Part shown: positions 33,607-41,119 of the stretch, one piece after another
Layout: the number at the start of each line of letters is the position of its first letter
Position numbering within the stretch: position 1 is the stretch's first letter
Origin: Polynucleobacter sp. JS-Mosq-20-D10
GTDB taxonomy: Bacteria; Pseudomonadota; Gammaproteobacteria; Burkholderiales; Burkholderiaceae
NCBI RefSeq assembly: GCF_018687755.1
Contig: NZ_CP061305.1
Location: 991,099 to 1,055,098, forward strand
Reading direction: 5' to 3'
Length of the DNA stretch: 64,000 nucleotides
Translations under genes and position numbers: made by a program
The notes under the pieces: model-generated
What the model was told of the DNA's origin: nothing
The model's database searches: none
Seen by the model: only the letters and a program-made list of their open reading frames with translations

Positions 33607-34366
33607 GATTGAACCAAACTGGACTGTATCGCAGCAAATCCAGGCTTTTTGCACTACTCGGCAAGGTGGCCTGAGTAAGGCACCATTTAATTACCTTAAC
33701 CTTGGGCTGAATGCGGGCGACGATGCAGCGGATGTTCTACAAAATCGCAGCATCCTTAGGTCAGCGCTTCCTGCAGAGCCACTTTGGCTCAAACAAATTC
33801 ATGGGGTCACAGTCAGTACCCCAGCTTCGAGAAATGCTTTGGGCAATGGACCCTACGAGGCAGATGCCTCAGTCACCAATATCCCAAATGAGGTGCTAGC
33901 TATTCTGACTGCAGATTGCATGCCAGTTTTATTTGCTAGCAGGAGTGGCGATGTGATTGGGGCGGCTCATGCCGGTTGGCGTGGCTTAAGTGGCGGGATC
34001 CTGGAAAACACGATTAATGAAATGATTGCACTATCTCCAGGCCTCACGATGAGTGATATCAGTGCGTGGATGGGTCCAGCAATTGGGTCCAGCGCATTTG
34101 AAGTGGGTGAGGATGTGTTGCAAGCCTTTGCCCAGCAGGATCAAGAAATCTTATCCAGAGCCTTTATTCCCATTGCTGGAACTTCCGGCAAGTACTTAGC
34201 CGACCTATATTTACTAGCAAGAGATCGGTTAAATACCCTAGGTATAGAGCAAATCGATGGTGGTGAGTTTTGCACCGTGAATGATCCAGGGCGCTTCTTT
34301 TCATACCGCCGGGATAAGGTCACGGGACGCTTTGCCTCTCTCATCTGGATTTCAGAAAGCACTTAA
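33587..34366 (+). CDS. pgeF: Peptidoglycan editing factor PgeF (YfiH, laccase-domain family)
   Basis: PgeF removes wrong amino acids from muropeptides during cell-wall synthesis; family members were formerly called polyphenol oxidases. The zinc-site motifs are present: LKQIHG, TADCMPVLF, GAAHAGWRGLSGG and, at the end, CTVNDPGRFFSYRRDKVTGRFA (in part: FFSYRRDKVTGR). It is 259 residues. The start lies inside the end of rluD, so translation is probably coupled. Confidence 0.92.
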   Translation: MINALNKIEPNWTVSQQIQAFCTTRQGGLSKAPFNYLNLGLNAGDDAADVLQNRSILRSALPAEPLWLKQIHGVTVSTPASRNALGNGPYEADASVTNIPNEVLAILTADCMPVLFASRSGDVIGAAHAGWRGLSGGILENTINEMIALSPGLTMSDISAWMGPAIGSSAFEVGEDVLQAFAQQDQEILSRAFIPIAGTSGKYLADLYLLARDRLNTLGIEQIDGGEFCTVNDPGRFFSYRRDKVTGRFASLIWISEST

Positions 34367-34371
34367 TCTTG

Positions 34372-34419
34372 GGGTTATTACTAGCTTAGCTCTAGGGCTA
34401 GGGTTAGTGCGTATAACCC
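34372..34419 (+). repeat. Structured leader before phaC: nested inverted repeats
   Basis: GGGTTAT (34372-34378) and ATAACCC (34413-34419) are exact reverse complements, with CTAGC (34381-34385) and GCTAG (34397-34401) nested inside, and a tandem CTAGGG pair at 34392-34403. The outer right arm overlaps TATAAC, a -10-like element. It could be a folded leader, an operator, or a terminator of pgeF lacking its T-run. Confidence 0.4.
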
Positions 34420-34468
34420 TTCCAGCCCGATAGATGGAGAATGAACTCAACAACTTTACGAGATCATT

Positions 34469-36103
34469 ATGTTAGCAGGCATGAATACCGGTGTAGCGCC
34501 ATCCTTGGCTCCACACCATATGGCGTTAATTCCCCCAGAACGTTTAGCGGAAATTCAAAAAGAATACTTCACAGAGTTCTCCCATCTTGCAACCAATCCC
34601 GATGCTGTCGAAGTAAAAGATCGCCGGTTCTCCGGTAAAGCGTGGCATTCCTCATGGAGCAAAATGATTGCAGCAACCTATTTGCTGAACTCAAAGCATT
34701 TGATTGCGCTTGCTAAAGCGGTTGATGCGGATGAAAAAACCAAGACCAAGATTTTGTTCACTACAGAGCAAATGATTGATGCCTTGTCACCATCAAACTT
34801 TATTGCAACTAATCCTGAAGTTCTTGAAAACATTATTAGCTCACAGGGCCAATCCATTCAAAACGGAATTGTGAATTTGCTTGGCGATCTGAAAAAAGGG
34901 AAGGTTTCACAGACGGATGAAAGTGCTTTTGAAGTTGGCAAGAATATTGCAACAACTGAAGGTCAGGTGGTATTTCGCAATGATCTCTTTGAGTTAATTC
35001 AGTACACGCCGCTAACTGAAACAGTGTATGAGCGCCCATACTTAATGGTGCCGCCTTGTATTAACAAATACTACATTTTGGATTTACAACCAGACAACTC
35101 AGTCGTACGTTACATGGTTGAGCAAGGACACACCGTCTTCTTGGTCTCCTGGAAAAATCCAGATGCTTCAATGTCTAAAATTACTTGGGATGACTATGTA
35201 GGTGATGGCGTCATTAAGGCAATTGAGGTTGTCAAAGACATTGGTGATACAGATCAAATTAACGTTCTTGGTTTTTGTGTCGGCGGAACTTTAACTTCTA
35301 CCGCCTTGGCAGTATTGGCGGCACGGAAAAAGAATTATGTTGCAAGCTTAACCTTGTTCACTACTTTATTGGACTTTAGTGACACGGGTATCTTAGATGT
35401 GTTCATCGATGAAAGTATGGTGAAGTTACGTGAGGGCACTATTGGTGGTGAAGGCGGTCAATTCGGCATGATGTCTGGCTTAGATTTAGGTAATACCTTT
35501 TCCTTCCTGCGTCCGAATGACCTGGTATGGAATTATGTTGTAGAGAACTATCTGAAAGGCAATTCGCCGCCGCCGTTTGATTTGCTTTACTGGAATGGCG
35601 ACTCAACCAATCTGCCTGGTCCAATGTACTGCTGGTATTTACGTCATACCTATTTGCAAAATGAATTGATCAAACCTGGCAAGCTCACGGTTTGTGGAGA
35701 AAAAGTGGACCTAGGCAAGATTGCTGTTCCAGCCTACATATATGCATCGCATGATGACCACATCGTGCCCTGGAAATCTGCTTATGAATCTACTCATATA
35801 TTGAAAGGCAAAAATCGATTTGTCTTGGGTGCTTCTGGACACATTGCCGGCGTGATTAACCCACCGGCAAAAAATAAGCGCCATTATTTTGAAAATAATA
35901 AATTGGCTAAGTCTGCGGATGAGTGGTTAGCTGCAGCAAAAGATGTTAAGGGTAGTTGGTGGCCTAACTACGCAAAATGGTTAGAAGAGTTTGGTGGTAA
36001 GAAAGTAAAAGCTAGCAAAACGTTTGGCAATGCACGCTATAAAAAACTAGAAGCAGCGCCTGGTAAGTACGTGAAAGAAAAAGTATCCACAGCCGCTCAA
36101 TAA
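34469..36103 (+). CDS. phaC: Class I poly(3-hydroxyalkanoate) synthase PhaC
   Basis: PhaC polymerises 3-hydroxybutyryl-CoA into PHB granules. The 544-residue length fits class I. The catalytic nucleophile is C270 in the lipase-like box GFCVGGT; the aspartate is in the HDDHIVPW segment and the histidine in GASGHIAGVINPP. The N-terminal helical domain required for dimerisation is present. The ATG at 34469 is used; M5 is another option. phaB follows after 21 bases. Confidence 0.96.
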   Translation: MLAGMNTGVAPSLAPHHMALIPPERLAEIQKEYFTEFSHLATNPDAVEVKDRRFSGKAWHSSWSKMIAATYLLNSKHLIALAKAVDADEKTKTKILFTTEQMIDALSPSNFIATNPEVLENIISSQGQSIQNGIVNLLGDLKKGKVSQTDESAFEVGKNIATTEGQVVFRNDLFELIQYTPLTETVYERPYLMVPPCINKYYILDLQPDNSVVRYMVEQGHTVFLVSWKNPDASMSKITWDDYVGDGVIKAIEVVKDIGDTDQINVLGFCVGGTLTSTALAVLAARKKNYVASLTLFTTLLDFSDTGILDVFIDESMVKLREGTIGGEGGQFGMMSGLDLGNTFSFLRPNDLVWNYVVENYLKGNSPPPFDLLYWNGDSTNLPGPMYCWYLRHTYLQNELIKPGKLTVCGEKVDLGKIAVPAYIYASHDDHIVPWKSAYESTHILKGKNRFVLGASGHIAGVINPPAKNKRHYFENNKLAKSADEWLAAAKDVKGSWWPNYAKWLEEFGGKKVKASKTFGNARYKKLEAAPGKYVKEKVSTAAQ

Positions 36104-36124
36104 TATTTTCATAAGGGGAAATAC

Positions 36125-36865
36125 ATGTCTCAAAAGATTGCATATGTAACTGGTGGTATGGGTGGTATTGGTACTGCTATTTGTCAGCGTCTTGCCAAGG
36201 ATGGCTTTAAGGTCATTGCTGGTTGCGGCCCGAATTCTCCGCGCAAAGATCGCTGGATTGGCGAACAAAAAGCCTTGGGTTATGACTTCATCGCTTCTGA
36301 GGGCAATGTTTCCGATTGGGATAGTACCGTTGCTGCATTCGATAAAGTCAAAGCTGAAGTAGGGCGTGTCGATGTTTTGGTGAATAACGCCGGAATTACT
36401 AAAGACAGCGTTTTCCGCAAAATGACCCCAGATCAGTGGAAAGCGGTGATTGATACCAATCTCAATTCTTTATTCAACGTTACCAAACAAGTGGTGGATG
36501 GTATGGCTGATAACGGTTGGGGTCGCATTATCAATATCTCTTCTGTGAATGGTCAAAAGGGTCAGTTTGGTCAGTCTAACTATTCAACAGCAAAAGCGGG
36601 CTTACACGGGTTTACGATGGCCTTATCACAAGAGTTGGCCTCTAAAGGCGTAACGGTGAATACGGTTTCCCCTGGCTATATTGGTACCGATATGGTCAAA
36701 GCCATTCGCGAAGATGTATTAGAAAAGATTGTTGCCGGCGTTCCAGTAAAGCGCTTAGGCACCCCTGAGGAGATCGCTTCGATCTGCTGCTGGATTGCTT
36801 CTGATGATGGTGGCTACGCTACTGGTGCTGATTTCTCCTTAAATGGCGGTCTGCATACGGGCTAA
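36125..36865 (+). CDS. phaB: Acetoacetyl-CoA reductase PhaB
   Basis: PhaB reduces acetoacetyl-CoA to (R)-3-hydroxybutyryl-CoA with NADPH. It is a classical SDR: coenzyme motif TGGMGGIGTAI, NNAG motif LVNNAGITKDSVF, catalytic Ser in NISSVNGQKGQFGQ, and YSTAKAG with the Tyr and Lys. The QKGQFGQSNY sequence is characteristic of PhaB. Length is 246 residues, and AAGGGG precedes the ATG. It lies directly after phaC in the same operon. Confidence 0.95.
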   Translation: MSQKIAYVTGGMGGIGTAICQRLAKDGFKVIAGCGPNSPRKDRWIGEQKALGYDFIASEGNVSDWDSTVAAFDKVKAEVGRVDVLVNNAGITKDSVFRKMTPDQWKAVIDTNLNSLFNVTKQVVDGMADNGWGRIINISSVNGQKGQFGQSNYSTAKAGLHGFTMALSQELASKGVTVNTVSPGYIGTDMVKAIREDVLEKIVAGVPVKRLGTPEEIASICCWIASDDGGYATGADFSLNGGLHTG

Positions 36866-36897
36866 ATCCCATAAAAATAGAATTTTGGTGGTCTGTG

Positions 36898-36946
36898 CAT
36901 CGGCATATTTACCTTTAGCTCAAACTAGGGATAAACTATGCCGATG
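36898..36946. promoter_or_regulatory. 10-bp perfect inverted repeat upstream of phaR
   Basis: CATCGGCATA (36898-36907) and TATGCCGATG (36937-36946) are exact reverse complements separated by 29 bases. They lie in the only sizeable gap of the pha cluster, 35 bases before the phaR start. TTGCATTGCAG follows directly, resembling the TGC-rich sites reported for PhaR autoregulation. Role inferred. Confidence 0.55.
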
Positions 36947-36981
36947 TTGCATTGCAGTACAAAGAGTTAGGAAAAAACTAC

Positions 36982-37542
36982 ATGGCTACACGTTCTAAAA
37001 AAGCCGGCGATAGCCGCTTAATCAAGAAGTATCCCAATCGTCGTTTATACGACACCCAAACTAGTGCTTATGTCACACTGGCTGATATTAAAAATTTAGT
37101 GATGGCTGGCGATGCTTTTGGTGTTGTAGATGCAAAAACTGAAGACGATTTAACTCGTAACATTTTGCTGCAAATTATTCTGGAAGAAGAGGCTGGTGGA
37201 GCTCCAGTTTTTTCAACTCAAATGCTTTCTCAAATCATTCGCTTCTACGGAAATTCCATGCAAGGTTTGATGGGTAGTTATCTCGAAAAGACTATGCAAT
37301 CTTTCGTGGATATTCACAATAAGTTAGGCGATCAAACTGAGGGTTTAGGCGCAGGCAGCACACCTGAAGCTTGGGCCAAGATGATGAATCTCCAAAACCC
37401 AATGATGCAAGGTCTCATGGGCAACTATATGGAGCAAAGTAAAGATCTATTTGTGAAGATGCAGGAGCAAATGCAAAATTCTCCGAATCTGTTCAGTAGC
37501 TTCCCGTTTTCTGGGCAAGCCAATAAGACTGAAAAAGAATAA
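36982..37542 (+). CDS. phaR: Polyhydroxyalkanoate synthesis repressor PhaR
   Basis: PhaR senses PHB granules and represses phasin and its own gene. The N-terminal DNA-binding domain has LIKKYPNRRLYDTQTSAYV, followed by PHB accumulation-regulatory repeats (ILEEEAGGAPVFSTQMLSQI, SMQGLMGSYLEKTMQSF) that bind polymer. A Met/Gln-rich C-terminal half completes 186 residues. I use the ATG at 36982, with AGGA upstream; an in-frame TTG 30 bases earlier falls inside the repeat region. rimO starts two bases after its stop. Confidence 0.93.
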   Translation: MATRSKKAGDSRLIKKYPNRRLYDTQTSAYVTLADIKNLVMAGDAFGVVDAKTEDDLTRNILLQIILEEEAGGAPVFSTQMLSQIIRFYGNSMQGLMGSYLEKTMQSFVDIHNKLGDQTEGLGAGSTPEAWAKMMNLQNPMMQGLMGNYMEQSKDLFVKMQEQMQNSPNLFSSFPFSGQANKTEKE

Positions 37543-37544
37543 TT

Positions 37545-38903
37545 GTGGCAGGTAAAGTTGGTTTTGTTTCCTTGGGATGTCCTAAGGCGCTAGTTGATTC
37601 TGAACTCATCCTCACGCAACTCAGTGCTGAAGGTTATGAGACCGCCAAAGATTATTCTGGTGCCGATCTGGTGATCGTGAACACCTGTGGATTTATTGAT
37701 TCCGCAGTAGAGGAGAGTCTCGCAGCGATTGGTGAAGCCTTATCTGAAAATGGCAAGGTGATTGTGACGGGCTGCTTAGGTGCCCGAAAAAATGCAGACG
37801 GCAGCGATCTCATTAAAAGCATTCACCCTAAAGTCCTTGCAGTAACAGGGCCGCATGCCACCCAAGAGGTAATGCAAGCTATTCATTTGCACCTCCCAAA
37901 GCCGCATAATCCCTTTACTGATTTGCTGCCACCCATTGGCGTCAAACTCACACCAAAACATTATGCATATTTAAAAATATCCGAGGGATGTAATCACCGC
38001 TGTACTTTCTGCATTATCCCAAGCATGCGAGGTGATTTAGTTTCACGCCCGATTGGTGAAGTATTGCTAGAGGCAAAAAAATTATTTGAGTCAGGGGTAA
38101 AAGAGTTACTGGTTGTCTCCCAAGATACGAGCGCCTATGGCGTTGATATCCAATATCGCACTGGCTTTTGGGATGGCAAACCTGTTAAGACACGAATGTT
38201 TGATTTGGTAAATGCCTTAAACCAAATTGCGAGAGAGCATCAAGCTTGGGTGCGTCTGCATTATGTTTACCCATACCCACATGTCGATGATGTCCTGCCT
38301 TTAATGGCTGAGTTTGCTGACCACGGTTTTGGCGTACTTCCTTATTTAGACATTCCTTTGCAACACTCGCATCCAGATGTCCTTAAGCGCATGAAACGTC
38401 CAGCCAGTGGCGAAAAGAATTTAGAACGGATTCAGACGTGGCGAGCCGCTTGCCCTGACTTGGTAATTCGCAGTACTTTTATTGCCGGCTTCCCTGGCGA
38501 AACTGAGGAAGAGTTTTTGCACCTCCTACATTTCCTCGGTGAAGCTCAGATTGATCGTGCAGGCTGTTTTGCCTATTCACCAGTAGATGGAGCAACTGCC
38601 AATACTATAGATAATCCTGTTCCGAATTCATTGCGCGAAGAGCGTCGTGCCCGATTTATGGCTAAGGCTGAGGAAATCTCCATTAAGCGACTTGCTAAAA
38701 AAATAGGCAAGCGCATTCAGGTCATCATTGATCGGGTTGATGAGTCTGGTGGGGTTGGCCGAACGATTGGTGATGCTCCTGAAATTGATGGCTTGGTCAG
38801 GGTTTTACCCCCAAGTAAGCCATCAAAGCGCTACCGTACAGGTGAAATCATCAAAGTTACGGTGATTAGCTCCCAAGGGCATGACCTAATAGCCGAAACT
38901 TGA
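37545..38903 (+). CDS. rimO: Ribosomal protein S12 methylthiotransferase RimO
   Basis: RimO adds a methylthio group to Asp88 of ribosomal protein S12. The N-terminal UPF0004 domain has VSLGCPKALVDSE and NTCGFID, whose cysteines hold the auxiliary cluster, with a third in GCLGAR. The radical-SAM motif is CNHRCTFC. A C-terminal TRAM domain ends the protein. The start is GTG at 37545, two bases past phaR. It is a translation gene embedded between phaR and the thiolase gene. Confidence 0.95.
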   Translation: MAGKVGFVSLGCPKALVDSELILTQLSAEGYETAKDYSGADLVIVNTCGFIDSAVEESLAAIGEALSENGKVIVTGCLGARKNADGSDLIKSIHPKVLAVTGPHATQEVMQAIHLHLPKPHNPFTDLLPPIGVKLTPKHYAYLKISEGCNHRCTFCIIPSMRGDLVSRPIGEVLLEAKKLFESGVKELLVVSQDTSAYGVDIQYRTGFWDGKPVKTRMFDLVNALNQIAREHQAWVRLHYVYPYPHVDDVLPLMAEFADHGFGVLPYLDIPLQHSHPDVLKRMKRPASGEKNLERIQTWRAACPDLVIRSTFIAGFPGETEEEFLHLLHFLGEAQIDRAGCFAYSPVDGATANTIDNPVPNSLREERRARFMAKAEEISIKRLAKKIGKRIQVIIDRVDESGGVGRTIGDAPEIDGLVRVLPPSKPSKRYRTGEIIKVTVISSQGHDLIAET

Positions 38904-38927
38904 CTATTAGAATAAAACTAAAGTTTT

Positions 38928-38951
38928 GGCCCTTGAATGGGCCCGTTATTT
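38928..38951 (+). terminator. Possible weak terminator after rimO
   Basis: GGCCC (38928-38932) and GGGCC (38939-38943) enclose a 6-base loop and are followed by CGTTATTTT. The stem is short, so termination may be partial. Confidence 0.4.
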
Positions 38952-38984
38952 TGCTTAATTAGGTATCGTAAAAAGGGGATTGTT

Positions 38985-40169
38985 ATGACTCGAGATGTCG
39001 TCGTTTTAAGTGCTGTACGTTCTGCAATTGGCGCCTTCAATGGCTCGCTCAGCAGCCTTGAGCCAAGTGAGCTAGGCGGTATTGTGATGAAGGAGGCCGT
39101 TGCGCGCTCTGGCGTAGATCCAGCCTTAATTAATTACATCACTGTAGGCAACACGATTCCTACTGACAACCGTTACGCCTATGTTGCTCGCGTAGCGTCT
39201 ATCCAGGCTGGCTTGCCAATGGAATCTGTTGCGATGGCCTTGAATCGTTTGTGCAGCTCTGGCTTACAAGCGATTGTGACTACAGCTCAAGCCATTATGT
39301 TGGGCGACTGTGATTACGGTGTTGGTGGTGGCGTTGAAGTGATGTCACGTGGCATGTATGGCTCACCAGCAATGCGAAGTGGCGCGCGCATGGGTGATAC
39401 CAAAATGATCGACTTGATGGTATCTGTTTTGACAGATCCATTTGGCGTCGGTCATATGGGCGTTACCGCTGAGAACCTAGTTGAAAAGTGGAAACTCACG
39501 CGTGAAGAGCAAGACGCTCTCGCAGTAGAGTCCCATCGCCGTGCTGCACATGCCATTAAAGAAGGTCGCTTCAAATCTCAAATCGTTCCAATCACTATCA
39601 AAACTCGCAAGGGCGATGTGGTGTTTGATACAGACGAGCACTGCAAGCCAGATACCACCATGGAAACTTTAGCGAAGATGAAAGCGGTCTTCAAAAAAGA
39701 GGGTGGTAGCGTTACTGCAGGTAACGCATCAGGCATTAATGATGGCGCAGCATTCTTTGTGCTGGCGGATGCAGAAGCGGCGAAGAAGGCTGGTCATAAG
39801 CCAATCGCTCGTTTAGTTTCTTACGCTGTTGCTGGCGTACCGAATCACATCATGGGCGAGGGCCCAATCCCCGCAACCAAGATTGCTCTTGAGCGCGCTG
39901 GACTGAAACTAGATCAAATTGATGTGATCGAATCTAATGAAGCATTTGCTGCTCAGGCATTAGCCGTCACTAAAGGTTTGGGATTAGATCCGGCCAAGAC
40001 TAACGTGAATGGTGGAGCGATTGCATTGGGTCACCCAATTGGTTGCTCTGGTGCCGCAATTGCTACTAAAGCTATCCATGAGTTGCATCGCGTTCAAGGT
40101 AAATATGCTTTAGTCACCATGTGTATTGGCGGTGGACAAGGTATCGCAACTATTTTTGAGCGCCTCTAA
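38985..40169 (+). CDS. Acetyl-CoA acetyltransferase / beta-ketothiolase (PhaA/BktB type)
   Basis: The thiolase condenses two acetyl-CoA (or acetyl- and propionyl-CoA) into the PhaB substrate. The nucleophilic cysteine is in NRLCSSGLQAI, the catalytic histidine in GGAIALGHPIGCSGA, and the second cysteine in MCIGGGQG. From the ATG at 38985, with AGGGG upstream, it has 394 residues. Its place at the end of the pha cluster and a nearby propionyl-CoA operon make a role in PHB or PHBV synthesis likely. PhaA and BktB cannot be separated by eye. Confidence 0.92.
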   Translation: MTRDVVVLSAVRSAIGAFNGSLSSLEPSELGGIVMKEAVARSGVDPALINYITVGNTIPTDNRYAYVARVASIQAGLPMESVAMALNRLCSSGLQAIVTTAQAIMLGDCDYGVGGGVEVMSRGMYGSPAMRSGARMGDTKMIDLMVSVLTDPFGVGHMGVTAENLVEKWKLTREEQDALAVESHRRAAHAIKEGRFKSQIVPITIKTRKGDVVFDTDEHCKPDTTMETLAKMKAVFKKEGGSVTAGNASGINDGAAFFVLADAEAAKKAGHKPIARLVSYAVAGVPNHIMGEGPIPATKIALERAGLKLDQIDVIESNEAFAAQALAVTKGLGLDPAKTNVNGGAIALGHPIGCSGAAIATKAIHELHRVQGKYALVTMCIGGGQGIATIFERL

Positions 40170-40208
40170 GCAAGAAACAGCTGCTGAATAAGCCTAGTTC
40201 CAAGGGAT

Positions 40209-41099
40209 TTAGGCAATCAGTAGTAAGGCAGCATCCAAGCCGACTCGGTCAAAAGCCGCGTCGGCTTTTTCTTTAACAATCGGTTTTGCTTTATAGGCAA
40301 TACTGATTCCAGAGCCATGCATCATTGGTAGATCGTTGGATCCGTCGCCTATGGTGATGGAGTTTTCTTTAAGGCAATTCATCAGAGCGCATGCTTGTTC
40401 TAGATAGGCATTTTTAGCGGCACCATCAACGATATCGCCAATGACTTTTCCTGTCAGTTTGCCGTCAATGATTTCCAAGGTATTGGCCTGGGCTTGTTTG
40501 AAGCCTAACTCTTGCTGCAGCTTTTCAGTAAAGAAGGTGAAACCACCAGAAACTAGAAGCGTATAAAGTACCTGAGTATTTGCTCCAGCAAGTAATTGAG
40601 CAGCGCCAGGGTTAGGGCGTAAACGCTCTTTGTAGACCGAATCGAGTACATCAGCAGATACACCGGCTAAAAGAGCTACCCGTCTACGCAAACTCTCTTT
40701 AAAGTCTTTAATTTCTCCACGCATGGTGGCCTCAGTGATTTCTGAAACAGCCGCTTTCTTACCAGCGAAGTCGGCAATCTCATCAATACATTCAATATTA
40801 ATGAGAGTGGAGTCCATATCCATCGCCAGTACTTTTACTGCATCCGGCTTAAATGCTGATGAAAGAAAGGCTAAATCTGTGTCGTGTGCTGCGGCGATAT
40901 CACGCATAGCAACCCTTGCTTCAGGCGATAAAACTTGAGCACAAGTCCAGCGGGCAGTGAAGTATTTTGACTGCGGGTACTCCATACTCTCTTTAGTAAT
41001 TGCAATACCTAAGACTTTTGCATGCTCAATGAATGCAACGTTTAATTCTGCAGGGATCGCAGCGTTAGCTAGAGCGACAAGTGTGAGGTGACTGGACAT
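40209..41099 (-). CDS. serB: Phosphoserine phosphatase SerB
   Basis: SerB completes serine synthesis by dephosphorylating phosphoserine. The HAD nucleophile motif is AMDMDSTLI, followed by IECIDEIADFAGKKA. Motif II is LLVSGGFTFF, and motif IV is IGDGSNDLPMM. An ~80-residue N-terminal regulatory domain, ACT-like as in other SerB proteins, makes 296 residues. It converges with the thiolase gene (39-base gap) and follows mfd on the same strand after 20 bases. Confidence 0.95.
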   Translation of the reverse strand: MSSHLTLVALANAAIPAELNVAFIEHAKVLGIAITKESMEYPQSKYFTARWTCAQVLSPEARVAMRDIAAAHDTDLAFLSSAFKPDAVKVLAMDMDSTLINIECIDEIADFAGKKAAVSEITEATMRGEIKDFKESLRRRVALLAGVSADVLDSVYKERLRPNPGAAQLLAGANTQVLYTLLVSGGFTFFTEKLQQELGFKQAQANTLEIIDGKLTGKVIGDIVDGAAKNAYLEQACALMNCLKENSITIGDGSNDLPMMHGSGISIAYKAKPIVKEKADAAFDRVGLDAALLLIA

Positions 41100-41119
41100 G
41101 GGTAGTAAGCAATTAATAA

